Origin: Hymenobacter cavernae
GTDB lineage: Bacteria; Bacteroidota; Bacteroidia; Cytophagales; Hymenobacteraceae
Direction: 5' to 3'
DNA length: 64,000 nucleotides
Assembly (NCBI RefSeq): GCF_014641455.1
Contig: NZ_BMHT01000002.1
Location: forward strand, 310,001-374,000
The notes beneath the pieces are model-generated. The model was not told the DNA's origin. It saw nothing but the letters and a program-made list of their open reading frames with translations, and did no database searches. Below, piece by piece: positions 16,143-24,428 of the stretch (its first letter is position 1; each line of letters opens with the position of its first letter). Both the position numbers and the translations under genes were made by a program.

Positions 16143-17540
16143 CTAGCTTTTAGCTGCTGTCTCCTTTTCCGCCATGTACAGATCGTCGGCCCAATTAAAC
16201 CGATCGGAAGGTGAGAAAGCCCACGGCGCGCCGTTGTTTTCGATGTTGGAGAACATCACGTTGAGCGAGTTTGGCGCGGCCGACTCTTCCAATACCAGGA
16301 AGCGCCGCATCTCGATGATGCTTTCCAAGGGGTTGATATTCACCGGGCAAGCTTCCACGCAGGCGTTGCAGGTGGTGCAGGCCCAGAGTTCTTCGGGCGT
16401 CACGTAGCCGCGCAGCAGCGTGTGGTTTTCTTTGTCGAGGTGCTCTTGGGTTTCGTGCTTGGCTTCGGCGCCGTAGAGGTTAGGTTGAAAAATTAGCGGC
16501 GAGTTGTACTTCTCCTCCACCCGGTCGCGCGTGTCCATGATGATCTTGCGCGGCGACAGTAGCTTGCCCGTGATATTGGCCGGGCACACCGACGTACAGC
16601 GTCCGCACTCGGTACAGGAGTAGGCGTTCAGCAGGTTAGTCCAGGCTAGGTCGTTCACGTCCTTCGCTCCGAATGGCGTTGGCGCTGCCGCGGAACCATC
16701 CGGCCCAACGGGCGGCGCGGGCACCTGATAGCTAGGGTCCAGCATGGCCTTCACCTCGTGCGTGATGCTGTCCACGTTCGAAAACTGCCCCTGCGGTACC
16801 AGCCGCGAGTAATACACGTTCGGGAAAGAGATGATAATGTGGAAGTGCTTCGAGGAAGGCAAGTAATTTAGGAACAATAGGATACCCACAATGTGCGCCC
16901 ACCAGCCTATACGCTCCAGCACTTCTAAAGCCTGCATATTGCTCGGAAACAAGCCTGTCAGCAGCGAGCTAATCGGGAACGTGCCCGGCATGTCGGCCCC
17001 GCGAAGCTGGTGCAACTTCAGGTCGGCGGTGTTCATCGTGAACAACGCCAGCATGAGCACCACTTCGATGTAGAGGATGATGTTCGCATCCAGCTTCGGC
17101 CAAGCCCGCAGCTCGGGGCCGGTGAAGCGGCGCACCGGCTGGCTGCGGTTGCGGCGCCACCAAAAGGCGATTACCGCTACAATCACCAAGGCCCCCAGCA
17201 CTTCGTTGGTGGCCATCAGCGCGCTGTACACCGGTCCCAGGAATTGCAGCACCCGGTGCGTGCCAAAGATGCCATCAATCATGATTTCGATGACCTCAAC
17301 GTTGATGACCAGAAAGCCCACGTACACCACCAAGTGCAGCAGCGCCGGGGTGATACGCTTGAACATTTTCTGCTGACCGAAGGCCACGAGCAGCATTTTA
17401 TTGAGTCGCTCGCCGACGTGGCCGCTCATTTCTCGGTCGCGCCCGACCAAAATATTCGCGCGAATCTTGCGAACCTGCCACACGAACAGGCCAATGCCTG
17501 CTATGGCAACTAGCAGAAAAATAAGGTTTTGGATCGTCAC
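16143..17540 (-). CDS. membrane Fe-S oxidoreductase subunit (HdrE/NarI-like N-domain, 2x[4Fe-4S])
   Basis: A 465-aa protein. The N-terminal half has five or six membrane helices (about 5-22, 65-85, 105-128, 152-172, 210-228) with histidines that could bind heme b (LLHLVVYVGF, WAHIVGILL). The C-terminal half has two ferredoxin motifs, CTECGRCTSVCP (309-320) and CTTCNACVEACP (388-399), for two 4Fe-4S clusters. Start is GTG at 17540. With the HdrB-like protein downstream this resembles the DUF224/EMO-type membrane oxidoreductases that deliver electrons from ETF to menaquinone, here split in two polypeptides. The physiological donor is inference. Confidence 0.85.
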   Translation of the reverse strand: MTIQNLIFLLVAIAGIGLFVWQVRKIRANILVGRDREMSGHVGERLNKMLLVAFGQQKMFKRITPALLHLVVYVGFLVINVEVIEIMIDGIFGTHRVLQFLGPVYSALMATNEVLGALVIVAVIAFWWRRNRSQPVRRFTGPELRAWPKLDANIILYIEVVLMLALFTMNTADLKLHQLRGADMPGTFPISSLLTGLFPSNMQALEVLERIGWWAHIVGILLFLNYLPSSKHFHIIISFPNVYYSRLVPQGQFSNVDSITHEVKAMLDPSYQVPAPPVGPDGSAAAPTPFGAKDVNDLAWTNLLNAYSCTECGRCTSVCPANITGKLLSPRKIIMDTRDRVEEKYNSPLIFQPNLYGAEAKHETQEHLDKENHTLLRGYVTPEELWACTTCNACVEACPVNINPLESIIEMRRFLVLEESAAPNSLNVMFSNIENNGAPWAFSPSDRFNWADDLYMAEKETAAKS

Positions 17541-17632
17541 GGGAGTGGAGCTAGGTTGGGAATGGCCGAAAAATACTCGTTATGCCTAACAAATTCACAG
17601 GTTTCGACAGAAAGATTTTTTTACCGTAAATG

Positions 17633-17662
17633 TTGCAGGTTAGTTTTGGTTTACTACTTTTG
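17633..17662 (+). promoter_or_regulatory. promoter of tRNA-Phe
   Basis: TTG at 17633-17635, a 19-nt spacer and TACTTTTG at 17655-17662. This is the clearest match in the window to the Bacteroidota housekeeping promoter, ending 31 nt before the mature tRNA. Confidence 0.7.
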
Positions 17663-17693
17663 CCACTCCCAAAGCCAATTAGGCAGGGAAAAT

Positions 17694-17766
<73 letters not shown>

Positions 17767-17769
17767 CAG

Positions 17770-17804
17770 AAAGCCCACTTTGTAAACTACAAAGTGGGCT
17801 TTTC
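17770..17804 (+). terminator. terminator of tRNA-Phe
   Basis: AAAGCCCACTTTGTA / TACAAAGTGGGCTTT with a 3-nt loop and a following T-rich run. Confidence 0.85.
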
Positions 17805-17892
17805 TTTTTACCGGCGCGCATCTTCGTACGCGTTTACTGGTACTTGCCGCTTGATTATCACGCCACAGCAGAAGGCCACAGCGCGCCCACAG

Positions 17893-18477
17893 CTAATACT
17901 TGCGCTGCCAGAAGCGATACCAGTTCTTATTGGCGGGATAGTGGCGAGTGGAGGTAATATTGTTGAACAGCAGTGCTATCAGCAGCAAAATCAGGACGCC
18001 CGATAGCACCGGCACCAGCACGTACCAATAACCTAGGGCCTTCAGCTGGGGCGAGCCGATGACGGCAATGAGCGCCGTGGCCCCGCCGGGTGGGTGCAGC
18101 GTTTTGGTGATTTGCATCCCGACAATGGCAAGGGATACGGCCAGCGCGGCCGTCAGCCATAGCTCCTGCGGGAGCAGCCGGTACACAGTCACGCCGATAA
18201 AGGCACTGAGTACGTGCCCACCCACCAGATTGCGCGGTTGCGCCAACGGACTGTTGATGACGCCATAAATCAGGACTGATGAGGCCCCGAATGAGCCGAT
18301 GAGCAGCGGCGCATCCACGTCGGGCAGCTGGTAGCGGTTCAGTAAGCCAATCAGGCCAATGCCCACGAAGGCGCCTACAAACGTCCAGAAGTGCTCTTTG
18401 TAATTGAATAAGGTTTCCTGGTAGATAACTACCTTGATCCGCCGCGCGTGTCGACGCAGTCTGGTTCGCATAGTCAA
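17893..18477 (-). CDS. HPP family membrane protein
   Basis: A 194-aa protein with four or five membrane segments. The family motif is intact: APLLIGSFGASSVLIYG early, LVGGHVLSAFIGV in the middle, and LHPPGGATALIAVIG with the naming HPP. HPP proteins are integral membrane proteins; some cyanobacterial members transport nitrite. Here the substrate is unknown and no nitrogen genes are nearby. The start could be the ATG at 18477 or the one two codons later. The basic N-terminus (RTRLRRHARR) is probably cytoplasmic. Monocistronic as far as can be seen. Confidence 0.82.
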   Translation of the reverse strand: MTMRTRLRRHARRIKVVIYQETLFNYKEHFWTFVGAFVGIGLIGLLNRYQLPDVDAPLLIGSFGASSVLIYGVINSPLAQPRNLVGGHVLSAFIGVTVYRLLPQELWLTAALAVSLAIVGMQITKTLHPPGGATALIAVIGSPQLKALGYWYVLVPVLSGVLILLLIALLFNNITSTRHYPANKNWYRFWQRKY

Positions 18478-18593
18478 AAGAAAAAGAAGCGGCTGTTCTG
18501 AAGTCGAACAGCAAAAGTAGCCAATAGCGTTTCACGCGGCTGCGAGCAGGCCAAAGCGTGGCGACCCAAACTTCTCGTTGATCGGTAACGCCC

Positions 18594-19733
18594 CTACGGG
18601 CACACGCCTTTCTGAGCCTCGGCTGCGTAGCTGTAACCTAGCTGCACGGCTTGGCGAAAAAATGCACAGGCCGCCGAGGCGTTTCCCTCCTGCTGCGCCA
18701 AGCGACCTAGCAGAAAATGAATCTGCCCATTATCCGGGTCCTGAAGCAATACTTGCTGATAATCATTGCGGGCCGCCGGGTAGTCGCCGAGCTTGTAGTA
18801 AGCTAGCCCTCGATACGTCAAATACTTCAACGACAGCTCTTGCTTTGCCTTTGCGCGCTGCCGCAAACCCGCCGAGAAGTCCTGAATACCCGCTTCAAAC
18901 TGGTTGAGGCCAAACAGCCGCGCTTCGCCCCGCGCCAGCCTGGCACCGCTCAGCAAGGAATCCAGCGCGAGAGCCTGGCTTAGGCACTGCACCGCCGAAT
19001 CAGGCTGGTTTAGATTGCCGTGGCACTGGCCAAGCCGGAACCACAGTTGCGCGTTGATGTGACTTTCGGTGCTGGCGAGAGCGGCGCGGTAGTCGGTGCG
19101 GGCGGCGCGGTAGTTCTGGTAAACGAACTGCTCGATTTCGCCCCGGCGCTGTAACGCAGCCGCATAGCTAGGTTTGAAGTGCAGCGCTTCCGTGAAGAAT
19201 CCGTGCGCCGTGCCCCAGTTGCGGTGCACGTAGGCCTGCAAGCCGTCCTCATAGTTGGTCACCGCGGTGATATGGTCCATGGTCACCTTCACCGACAGCA
19301 TAAACAAGAGCAACAGGCCGAATATGCCGAACGTGAGCACATAGTCGCGCCGCGTGAACCTAGGTTTCTGCTTCGGAATGGTGCGGTAGTGCCGTTCGGC
19401 CGACCCGGCGGGGCGCCGGGTGCGAAGCGGCGCAGGTGGCGGCATCGGCACGCCATACACGTGCTGCGACTGCGGGCGGTATTGCTGCTGCCGTCGCGCC
19501 TCTTCGGCCCGGCGAGCAGCTACTTGCAGTTGATAATCGTAAACGGCGCGCTTTCCGGGGTCACCCAGCACCTGGTAGGCGACGCTTACGCGCTTGAACT
19601 CCTCCTCAAACTGCGTGCTCCCGCCGTGCTTATCCGGGTGATACCGCACGGCCAGACGTTTATAGGCTAATTTTATTTCGCGTGCTGTAGCGGTGGTTGC
19701 CACCCCTAGCACCTGATAATGATTCTGGCTCAA
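18594..19733 (-). CDS. membrane-anchored J-domain protein with TPR repeats
   Basis: A 379-aa protein. Residues 1-70 form a J domain with the Hsp70-stimulating HPD in VRYHPDKHGG. A basic linker follows, then one membrane helix (about 128-148, TFGIFGLLLLFMLSVKV). The C-terminal 200 residues are TPR repeats (AYVHRNWGTAHGFFTEALHF, HINAQLWFRLGQCHGNLNQPDSA..., LTYRGLAYYKLGDYPAARNDY). It probably recruits DnaK to a membrane-proximal site, with TPRs on the far side or binding partners; which side the TPRs occupy cannot be told. Divergent from the Holin-X-like operon. Confidence 0.85.
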   Translation of the reverse strand: MSQNHYQVLGVATTATAREIKLAYKRLAVRYHPDKHGGSTQFEEEFKRVSVAYQVLGDPGKRAVYDYQLQVAARRAEEARRQQQYRPQSQHVYGVPMPPPAPLRTRRPAGSAERHYRTIPKQKPRFTRRDYVLTFGIFGLLLLFMLSVKVTMDHITAVTNYEDGLQAYVHRNWGTAHGFFTEALHFKPSYAAALQRRGEIEQFVYQNYRAARTDYRAALASTESHINAQLWFRLGQCHGNLNQPDSAVQCLSQALALDSLLSGARLARGEARLFGLNQFEAGIQDFSAGLRQRAKAKQELSLKYLTYRGLAYYKLGDYPAARNDYQQVLLQDPDNGQIHFLLGRLAQQEGNASAACAFFRQAVQLGYSYAAEAQKGVCP

Positions 19734-19804
19734 AATACGGCGGTATAGGGTAAATATAACTCATTTTTCAGACATAATGTCGCCTTTTCCGTATGGAAGG
19801 GGCA

Positions 19805-19838
19805 ACCCGAAAAGAACCACAAAACGTTCTTTTCGGGT
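19805..19838. other. hairpin in a divergent promoter region
   Basis: ACCCGAAAAGAAC and GTTCTTTTCGGGT form a perfect 13-bp inverted repeat with an 8-nt spacer. It lies between two divergent starts (19733 minus, 19881 plus), so a terminator role is unlikely. It could be an operator or a leader hairpin of the downstream operon. Confidence 0.5.
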
Positions 19839-19880
19839 CCCGATCCGTAACATTATTTCTGACCTTTCTTTCTACGCCGT

Positions 19881-20255
19881 ATGGCTAACGACGACGCTTC
19901 CAAAACGCCCCGCAATGACAGCCTGATGGGGAACCTGATGGGCTACCTCGACACCCGCATCGACTTGGTGCGCCTTGAGGCCCAGGAAAAAGCCAAAACT
20001 GCCTTTGTAGGCACCGTACACGGCGTCATGATGGGCCTGATCGGGCTGATGTTCCTCATCTTTCTGAGCATCTTTGCCGGCCTGGCCCTCAATGCTGCCC
20101 TCGATAGCACCTACTGGGGCTTCGGCGTGGTGGCTGGCTTCTACCTCGTGCTGCTGATCATCTTCCTGGTGGGCGTAGACAAGAAAATCTTCCAGAGCCT
20201 GGCCGATAAGCTGCTGAATAACACCATCTACAAATCTGATAAGCGTCAAGCATAA
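19881..20255 (+). CDS. Holin-X/YqjE-like membrane protein
   Basis: A 124-aa protein. The amphipathic N-terminus (MGYLDTRIDLVRLEAQEKAK) is followed by two close membrane helices (about 45-70 and 80-103). This is the layout of the Phage_holin_3_6/Holin-X family. Bacterial members are not phage holins but small stress-linked membrane proteins, like YqjE, often next to YtxH/YqjD-type partners. First gene of an operon: 8 bases before the next ORF. Confidence 0.7.
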   Translation: MANDDASKTPRNDSLMGNLMGYLDTRIDLVRLEAQEKAKTAFVGTVHGVMMGLIGLMFLIFLSIFAGLALNAALDSTYWGFGVVAGFYLVLLIIFLVGVDKKIFQSLADKLLNNTIYKSDKRQA

Positions 20256-20263
20256 TATAGCGT

Positions 20264-21013
20264 ATGGCAGAGCTAACGAACCCCTTGTTTGAAGACCAGA
20301 AGGAATTTTTGGAGCGTCAGAAGCTGGAGTACGAGCGTGCTTTACTCGGCGACGTAGACCACATTAAGGAGAAAACACAGGAAGTAGGCAAAAAAGTACT
20401 GATTGGGGCTGGTATTGCGGGTGGCGTTTGGCTAATTTCCAAGATCTTCCGCAGCAGAAAGTCTTCCAAGCACGATGAAGAGGAGGAATCGACCATTCAT
20501 CGGCTGAAAGCAAAATCCCGAGCCAAGAAGAACCGGAACTTGCACCACTACACCGAAGCCGACACGTCGCTGGCCGACGATTTTGGCTTTGGCTCAGGCA
20601 GTGCAGCTTACCGTGGCTACTCCGCGCAGCCGCACGAGCGCGCCCACCTAGCCCCGGATGTGTACCACACCGACTTAGATCCATTTCCGCCGCTACCCTA
20701 CGACGATGCGCGTCGTCTGCCCTCTTCCTCGTTCAATAAAAAGAGTCGGCCTGCGCCCGAAGAGGATGATTCGCCTTCCTTCCTAACCTCCACGTTCCAC
20801 TCCTTCCTGGAGTCGGATACCGGCAAGCTGCTGATGGCGCAGGTGACGGCCGTGCTGATGGCGTACGTGGCGAAGAAAGTAGGAGAATATATGCCTGTGG
20901 TTAAAAATTCCGACCTTGCGTCTTCGGCGCCGCACGCAACTGCGGAACCCGAGACGAAAGACATCGAATTTACCTTCCACGACGACGCGGATGCGCCTCA
21001 CCAGCCTCTATGA
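20264..21013 (+). CDS. unknown membrane-associated protein in the Holin-X-like operon
   Basis: A 249-aa protein not recognised by name. It has an acidic/basic N-terminal coil (residues 1-45), one short hydrophobic stretch (VLIGAGIAGGVWLISKIF, about 45-62), a charged linker (RSRKSSKHDEEEES), a disordered Pro/Asp/Ser-rich middle, and a second hydrophobic helix near 187-205 (LLMAQVTAVLMAYVAKKV). The layout suggests a YtxH/YqjD-like membrane protein paired with the Holin-X-like one. Its last 23 bases overlap the GGGP-synthase gene, so translation may be coupled. Confidence 0.6.
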   Translation: MAELTNPLFEDQKEFLERQKLEYERALLGDVDHIKEKTQEVGKKVLIGAGIAGGVWLISKIFRSRKSSKHDEEEESTIHRLKAKSRAKKNRNLHHYTEADTSLADDFGFGSGSAAYRGYSAQPHERAHLAPDVYHTDLDPFPPLPYDDARRLPSSSFNKKSRPAPEEDDSPSFLTSTFHSFLESDTGKLLMAQVTAVLMAYVAKKVGEYMPVVKNSDLASSAPHATAEPETKDIEFTFHDDADAPHQPL

Positions 21014-21758
21014 AGCCCTTAGCAAACGCCGGACACGCGGCCAGAAATCTCTGGCGGTACTGCTCGACCCCGACCACTTGGACGAGGCGGGCTGCCAGCG
21101 TTTGTTGGAGCTAACTGAAATACATTCTGTTGATTACTTTCTGATGGGCGGCAGCCTGGTGACGAGTTCGCACCAGGCGTCGCTCATTCGTTTTATCAAA
21201 AGCCGTAGCGCTATTCCAGTGCTGCTTTTCCCAAGCCACAGCCTGCACCTCGATACCCAGGCCGATGGTATCCTGCTTTTGTCGCTGATTTCGGGTCGCA
21301 ACCCCGATTTTCTGATCGGTCAGCACGTCATCACCGCGCCGCTGCTACGCGCCAGCAACCTGGAGATTCTGCCCACTGGCTACATGCTCGTCGATACGGG
21401 CCGCCAGACGACGGCTAGCTACATGAGCAACACGACGCCGCTGCCCTACGACAAACCTAGCATTGCGGCCTGCACTGCCATGGCCGGCGAGCAGCTAGGT
21501 CTGCGCCTGATGTACCTGGATGGCGGCAGCGGCGCCATGTACCCCGTGTCGCCGGCCATGATCCGGGCCGTACGCCAGGCCGTAGAAGTCCCGCTGCTGG
21601 TTGGCGGCGGCATCAACACCACCGAGAAAGCCCAAGCCGCCCTGGCGGCCGGCGCCGATGTTATCGTGATTGGCAATCAGATCGAGAAGGCACCGGAATT
21701 CCTGGGTGAGGTATCCAAGGTTGTCCACACCTTTAATACGGTGCTGAAAGCCGTCTGA
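20991..21758 (+). CDS. geranylgeranylglyceryl-phosphate synthase family protein (GGGPS/PcrB)
   Basis: A 255-aa TIM barrel that joins glycerol-1-phosphate to a long polyprenyl diphosphate, making an ether-lipid precursor. Motifs in order: VLLDPDHLD, DYFLMGGSLVTS, PVLLFPSHSL, GYMLVDTGRQT, YLDGGSGA, PLLVGGGI and GADVIVIGNQI. Bacteroidota members group with archaeal-type GGGPS rather than Bacillus PcrB. The frame is open from 20916, but the conserved protein starts at ATG 20991 (MRLTSLYEALSK), overlapping the upstream gene by 23 bases. A terminator follows at 21837. Prenyl chain length and the fate of the product are unknown. Confidence 0.88.
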   Translation: MRLTSLYEALSKRRTRGQKSLAVLLDPDHLDEAGCQRLLELTEIHSVDYFLMGGSLVTSSHQASLIRFIKSRSAIPVLLFPSHSLHLDTQADGILLLSLISGRNPDFLIGQHVITAPLLRASNLEILPTGYMLVDTGRQTTASYMSNTTPLPYDKPSIAACTAMAGEQLGLRLMYLDGGSGAMYPVSPAMIRAVRQAVEVPLLVGGGINTTEKAQAALAAGADVIVIGNQIEKAPEFLGEVSKVVHTFNTVLKAV

Positions 21759-21964
21759 ACCACAGATTCCTGCGAGTTTTTCGGATTCCGTGGGTTTTGT
21801 GGACGATTGACAACCTAGGTTTCGCAGGCATACACAAGCAGAGAGGCCTCCCGGATGGGAGGCCTCTCTGCTTTTTACAGTAAATGTTGTCTCTTCTCTA
21901 TCGAAATTCAAGGCCCACGAAATCCGTGGGATCCAAACAATCCGTCGAATCCGTGGTTCAGAAA
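21757..21964. repeat. dispersed inverted repeat ('ACCACAGATTC' family)
   Basis: The left part (GAACCACAGATTC..., CGGATTCCGTGGG) and right part (CCCACGAAATCCGTGGGATCC, GTCGAATCCGTGGTTC) are inverted imperfect copies flanking a terminator at 21837-21872. The left edge abuts the stop of the GGGPS gene; an ACCTAGGT lies inside at 21813-21820. Confidence 0.65.
21837..21872 (+). terminator. terminator of the Holin-X/GGGPS operon
   Basis: AGCAGAGAGGCCTCCC / GGGAGGCCTCTCTGCT with loop GGAT and a T run after it. Confidence 0.85.
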
Positions 21965-21971
21965 CAGCTAC

Positions 21972-22895
21972 CTAGATGTTCATGGCCGATTCGCGGCGGC
22001 GCATCTTGCCGGCCGGAATGCCGAACATCATTTTGAAGCGACGGCAGAAATACGCGGTGTCTTTGTAGCCTACCTCTTTGCCGATGTCGCGGATGCTCTT
22101 CTTGGTCGTGCGCAGCAGGAATACGGCGCGTTCCATCCGCTGGTATTCAATGTAGTCCTGCGGGTTGATACCGGTGAGCATCTTGAAGTACTGACCTACA
22201 TAGTCTTCCGATACGTTGGCAACGCTCGAAAGCACCTTGTTGGACAGGTCGCCACCGATGTTCTCCTTGATGTAGTTGAACAGGTCGATGAGACGTGGGT
22301 CTTTGAAGTACGTGCTGTTGGTAGCCAGTTGCTCCACAAACATCTTGTTCTTCAAGATGTAGCGCACGATCTCTACTACGATGTTCTCAGTATAGATCGT
22401 GATGAGACGCTCGCGGCCTGGTAGATCCTGGAGGCTTTCCTCCACAACTTTAATGACCAGGTTAGCTAGCTTCGAGTTGCCGGTAATTAGGAACGCTGGT
22501 ACGTCGAGCGAGGCGAAGAAGTTGACGGAGTCGAATACCTTGGCCTCGAAGCTTACGTGGCTGTGGCTTTCTTCGGCGTCGCCGATCAGATCTAGGTCAG
22601 TGTTGGAGTGAAAGAACTTATCCTTATTGCTAATCAGATCGTCGTTCGTGATACTCTTATTACTAATGTTGCCATAGCTTACCTTCGTAGCACGACCGCC
22701 GGGGATGAACAGCATCTCTCCTTCTTCGACTACCTGCTCTTCTTCACCAAAGGAAACACGGCCTTTGTGCAACAAAATGAGGTTGTTACCAACATCATAG
22801 TAGTTGCGCACCGTGAAGGGCTGCTGCAACACCAGGTTCTTCGCCTTGATGTAGCGCACGCCGAGCGACTCTATGACTTTATTATAATCTTCCAT
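21972..22895 (-). CDS. AraC family transcriptional regulator
   Basis: A 307-aa protein. The N-terminal half is a cupin-like sensor (NLILLHKGRVSFGEEEQ, EEGEMLFIPGGRATKV). The C-terminal 100 residues are two AraC helix-turn-helices: LSNKVLSSVANVSEDYVGQYFK and KKSIRDIGKEVGYKDTAYFCRRFK, followed by FGIPAGKMR. It is flanked by same-strand acyl-CoA dehydrogenase upstream, but the terminator at 22991 separates them. Regulated genes cannot be deduced. An alternative reading as a membrane-stress regulator is only speculation. Confidence 0.88.
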   Translation of the reverse strand: MEDYNKVIESLGVRYIKAKNLVLQQPFTVRNYYDVGNNLILLHKGRVSFGEEEQVVEEGEMLFIPGGRATKVSYGNISNKSITNDDLISNKDKFFHSNTDLDLIGDAEESHSHVSFEAKVFDSVNFFASLDVPAFLITGNSKLANLVIKVVEESLQDLPGRERLITIYTENIVVEIVRYILKNKMFVEQLATNSTYFKDPRLIDLFNYIKENIGGDLSNKVLSSVANVSEDYVGQYFKMLTGINPQDYIEYQRMERAVFLLRTTKKSIRDIGKEVGYKDTAYFCRRFKMMFGIPAGKMRRRESAMNI

Positions 22896-22990
22896 ATTCG
22901 GAGTGTGGCTGGTATGATGGAATATAACGGGTTCGGGGTGGTGTCTGGTTTAGACAATGCAAAATAAGATATAAAAATTCACAAAAACGA

Positions 22991-23017
22991 AAACCCAGCC
23001 GTTTTTCGGCTGGGTTT
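22991..23017 (-). terminator. terminator after acyl-CoA dehydrogenase
   Basis: AAACCCAGCCG / CGGCTGGGTTT with a 5-nt loop; on the minus strand it is followed by TTCGTTTTTGTG. Confidence 0.85.
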
Positions 23018-23052
23018 AGTGCAAATATTCTGAATTTGAAACAGGTTAAACG

Positions 23053-24192
23053 CTACTTCAGCAATTCCCGCGAGATTACAATTTTCTGAATCTCAGAAGT
23101 GCCTTCGTAAATCTGGGTAATTTTTGCGTCGCGCATCAGGCGCTCGACGTGGTAATCTTTGACAAAACCATAGCCACCATGAATCTGCACGGCTTCTACA
23201 GCGGTGTCCATTGCAACTTTCGAAGAAAACAGCTTCGCCATCGCGCCCGACTTGCCATAGTCTAGGTGCTGGTCTTTATCGTTGGCGGCTTTCAGGCACA
23301 AAAGGCGTGCGGCGTCGATGTTGGTGGCCATATCCGCCAGCTTAAACTGAATAGCCTGATGTTTAGCTATTTCCACCCCAAAAGCTTTCCGCTGCTGAGC
23401 ATATTTCAGCGAAAGCTCCAGCGCGCCGGAGGCAATACCTAGGGCCTGCGCCGCAATACCAATGCGGCCGCCGGCCAGCACCTGCATGGCAAACTTGAAC
23501 CCGAAACCATCGGCGCCAATACGATTTTCCTTAGGCACTTTCACGTCCGTAAACATGAGCGAGTGTGTGTCGGAGCCGCGAATACCTAGCTTGTTTTCCT
23601 TCGGCCCGATGGCAAAACCCGGCGTGTCCTTCTCCACGATCAGCGCATTGATGCCGCGAGATTTCAATTCCGGATTGGTTTGGGCAATGACCAGATACAC
23701 GGAAGCCGAGCTGCCGTTGGTTATCCAGTTCTTGGTGCCGTTCAGCAGATAATGGTCGCCTTTGTCTTCGGCGGTGGTCCGCTGCATGGTGGCGTCGGAG
23801 CCGGCTTCCGGCTCGGAGAGGCAGAAAGCGCCAATGATTTCGCCAGTTGCCAGGCGCGTCAGGTACTTCTGCTTCTGTTCTTCGGTGCCGTATTTCTCCA
23901 AGCCCCAGCAAACGAGCGAGTTGTTCACCGACATGATAACGGAGCAGGAAGCATCAACCTTGGAGATTTCCTCCATAGCCAGCACGTACGACACCGTATC
24001 GAGGCCGCTGCCGCCGTATTCCGGGCTCACCATCATGCCCAGGAAACCTAGCTCGCCCATCTTCTTGATCTGCTCGGTCGGGAATTTTTGGTGCTCGTCG
24101 CGCTCAATTACACCGGCCCAAAGCTCGCTCTGAGCAAAGTCGCGGGCGGCAGCCTGCACGGCGAGCTGCTCTTCTGTGAGTTGAAAATCCAT
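23053..24192 (-). CDS. acyl-CoA dehydrogenase (short-chain type)
   Basis: A 379-aa FAD enzyme that introduces the 2,3-double bond of acyl-CoA and passes electrons to ETF. Motifs: FCLSEPEAGSDA (FAD/substrate), TKNWITNGSSA, RKAFGVEIAKHQ, QIHGGYGFVKDYHVERLMRDAKI, and the catalytic glutamate in YEGTSEIQ (Glu363), the position used by short-chain and butyryl-CoA enzymes. I chose ATG 24192 (MDFQLTEEQ), the family start; the frame is open to 24219. The gene is monocistronic with its own terminator. ETF genes are not in the window. Confidence 0.93.
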   Translation of the reverse strand: MDFQLTEEQLAVQAAARDFAQSELWAGVIERDEHQKFPTEQIKKMGELGFLGMMVSPEYGGSGLDTVSYVLAMEEISKVDASCSVIMSVNNSLVCWGLEKYGTEEQKQKYLTRLATGEIIGAFCLSEPEAGSDATMQRTTAEDKGDHYLLNGTKNWITNGSSASVYLVIAQTNPELKSRGINALIVEKDTPGFAIGPKENKLGIRGSDTHSLMFTDVKVPKENRIGADGFGFKFAMQVLAGGRIGIAAQALGIASGALELSLKYAQQRKAFGVEIAKHQAIQFKLADMATNIDAARLLCLKAANDKDQHLDYGKSGAMAKLFSSKVAMDTAVEAVQIHGGYGFVKDYHVERLMRDAKITQIYEGTSEIQKIVISRELLK

Positions 24193-24375
24193 AACGGGTA
24201 CGTTGGGTGGGTAAAACAACAGCCTGTTGTGTGGTGGTGCTGCTGTCCATCAAAAATAATTGGAGATTCCGCAGGTTAGAGCAATTGCCCGTATTTTTCT
24301 TCGGCATGCATACTTTTATCCAACCAAACCTAGGTCCTGCTAGGCCTAAGACATTCTTGAAGAATTCAAAAACAA

Positions 24376-24404
24376 CGGCCGCTTCGCGTTGAGCAAAGCG
24401 GCCG
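24376..24404 (-). terminator. terminator after the zinc peptidase gene
   Basis: CGGCCGCTT / AAGCGGCCG hairpin; on the minus strand it is followed by TTGTTTTTG. Confidence 0.75.
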
Positions 24405-24428
24405 AAGCATTTGAGCAGAGAACCTAGG

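Noticed and set aside
19881..20255. Evidence for a prophage from the Holin-X-like gene
   Set aside because: Holin-X/YqjE proteins are ordinary chromosomal membrane proteins; there are no lysis, tail or integrase genes.
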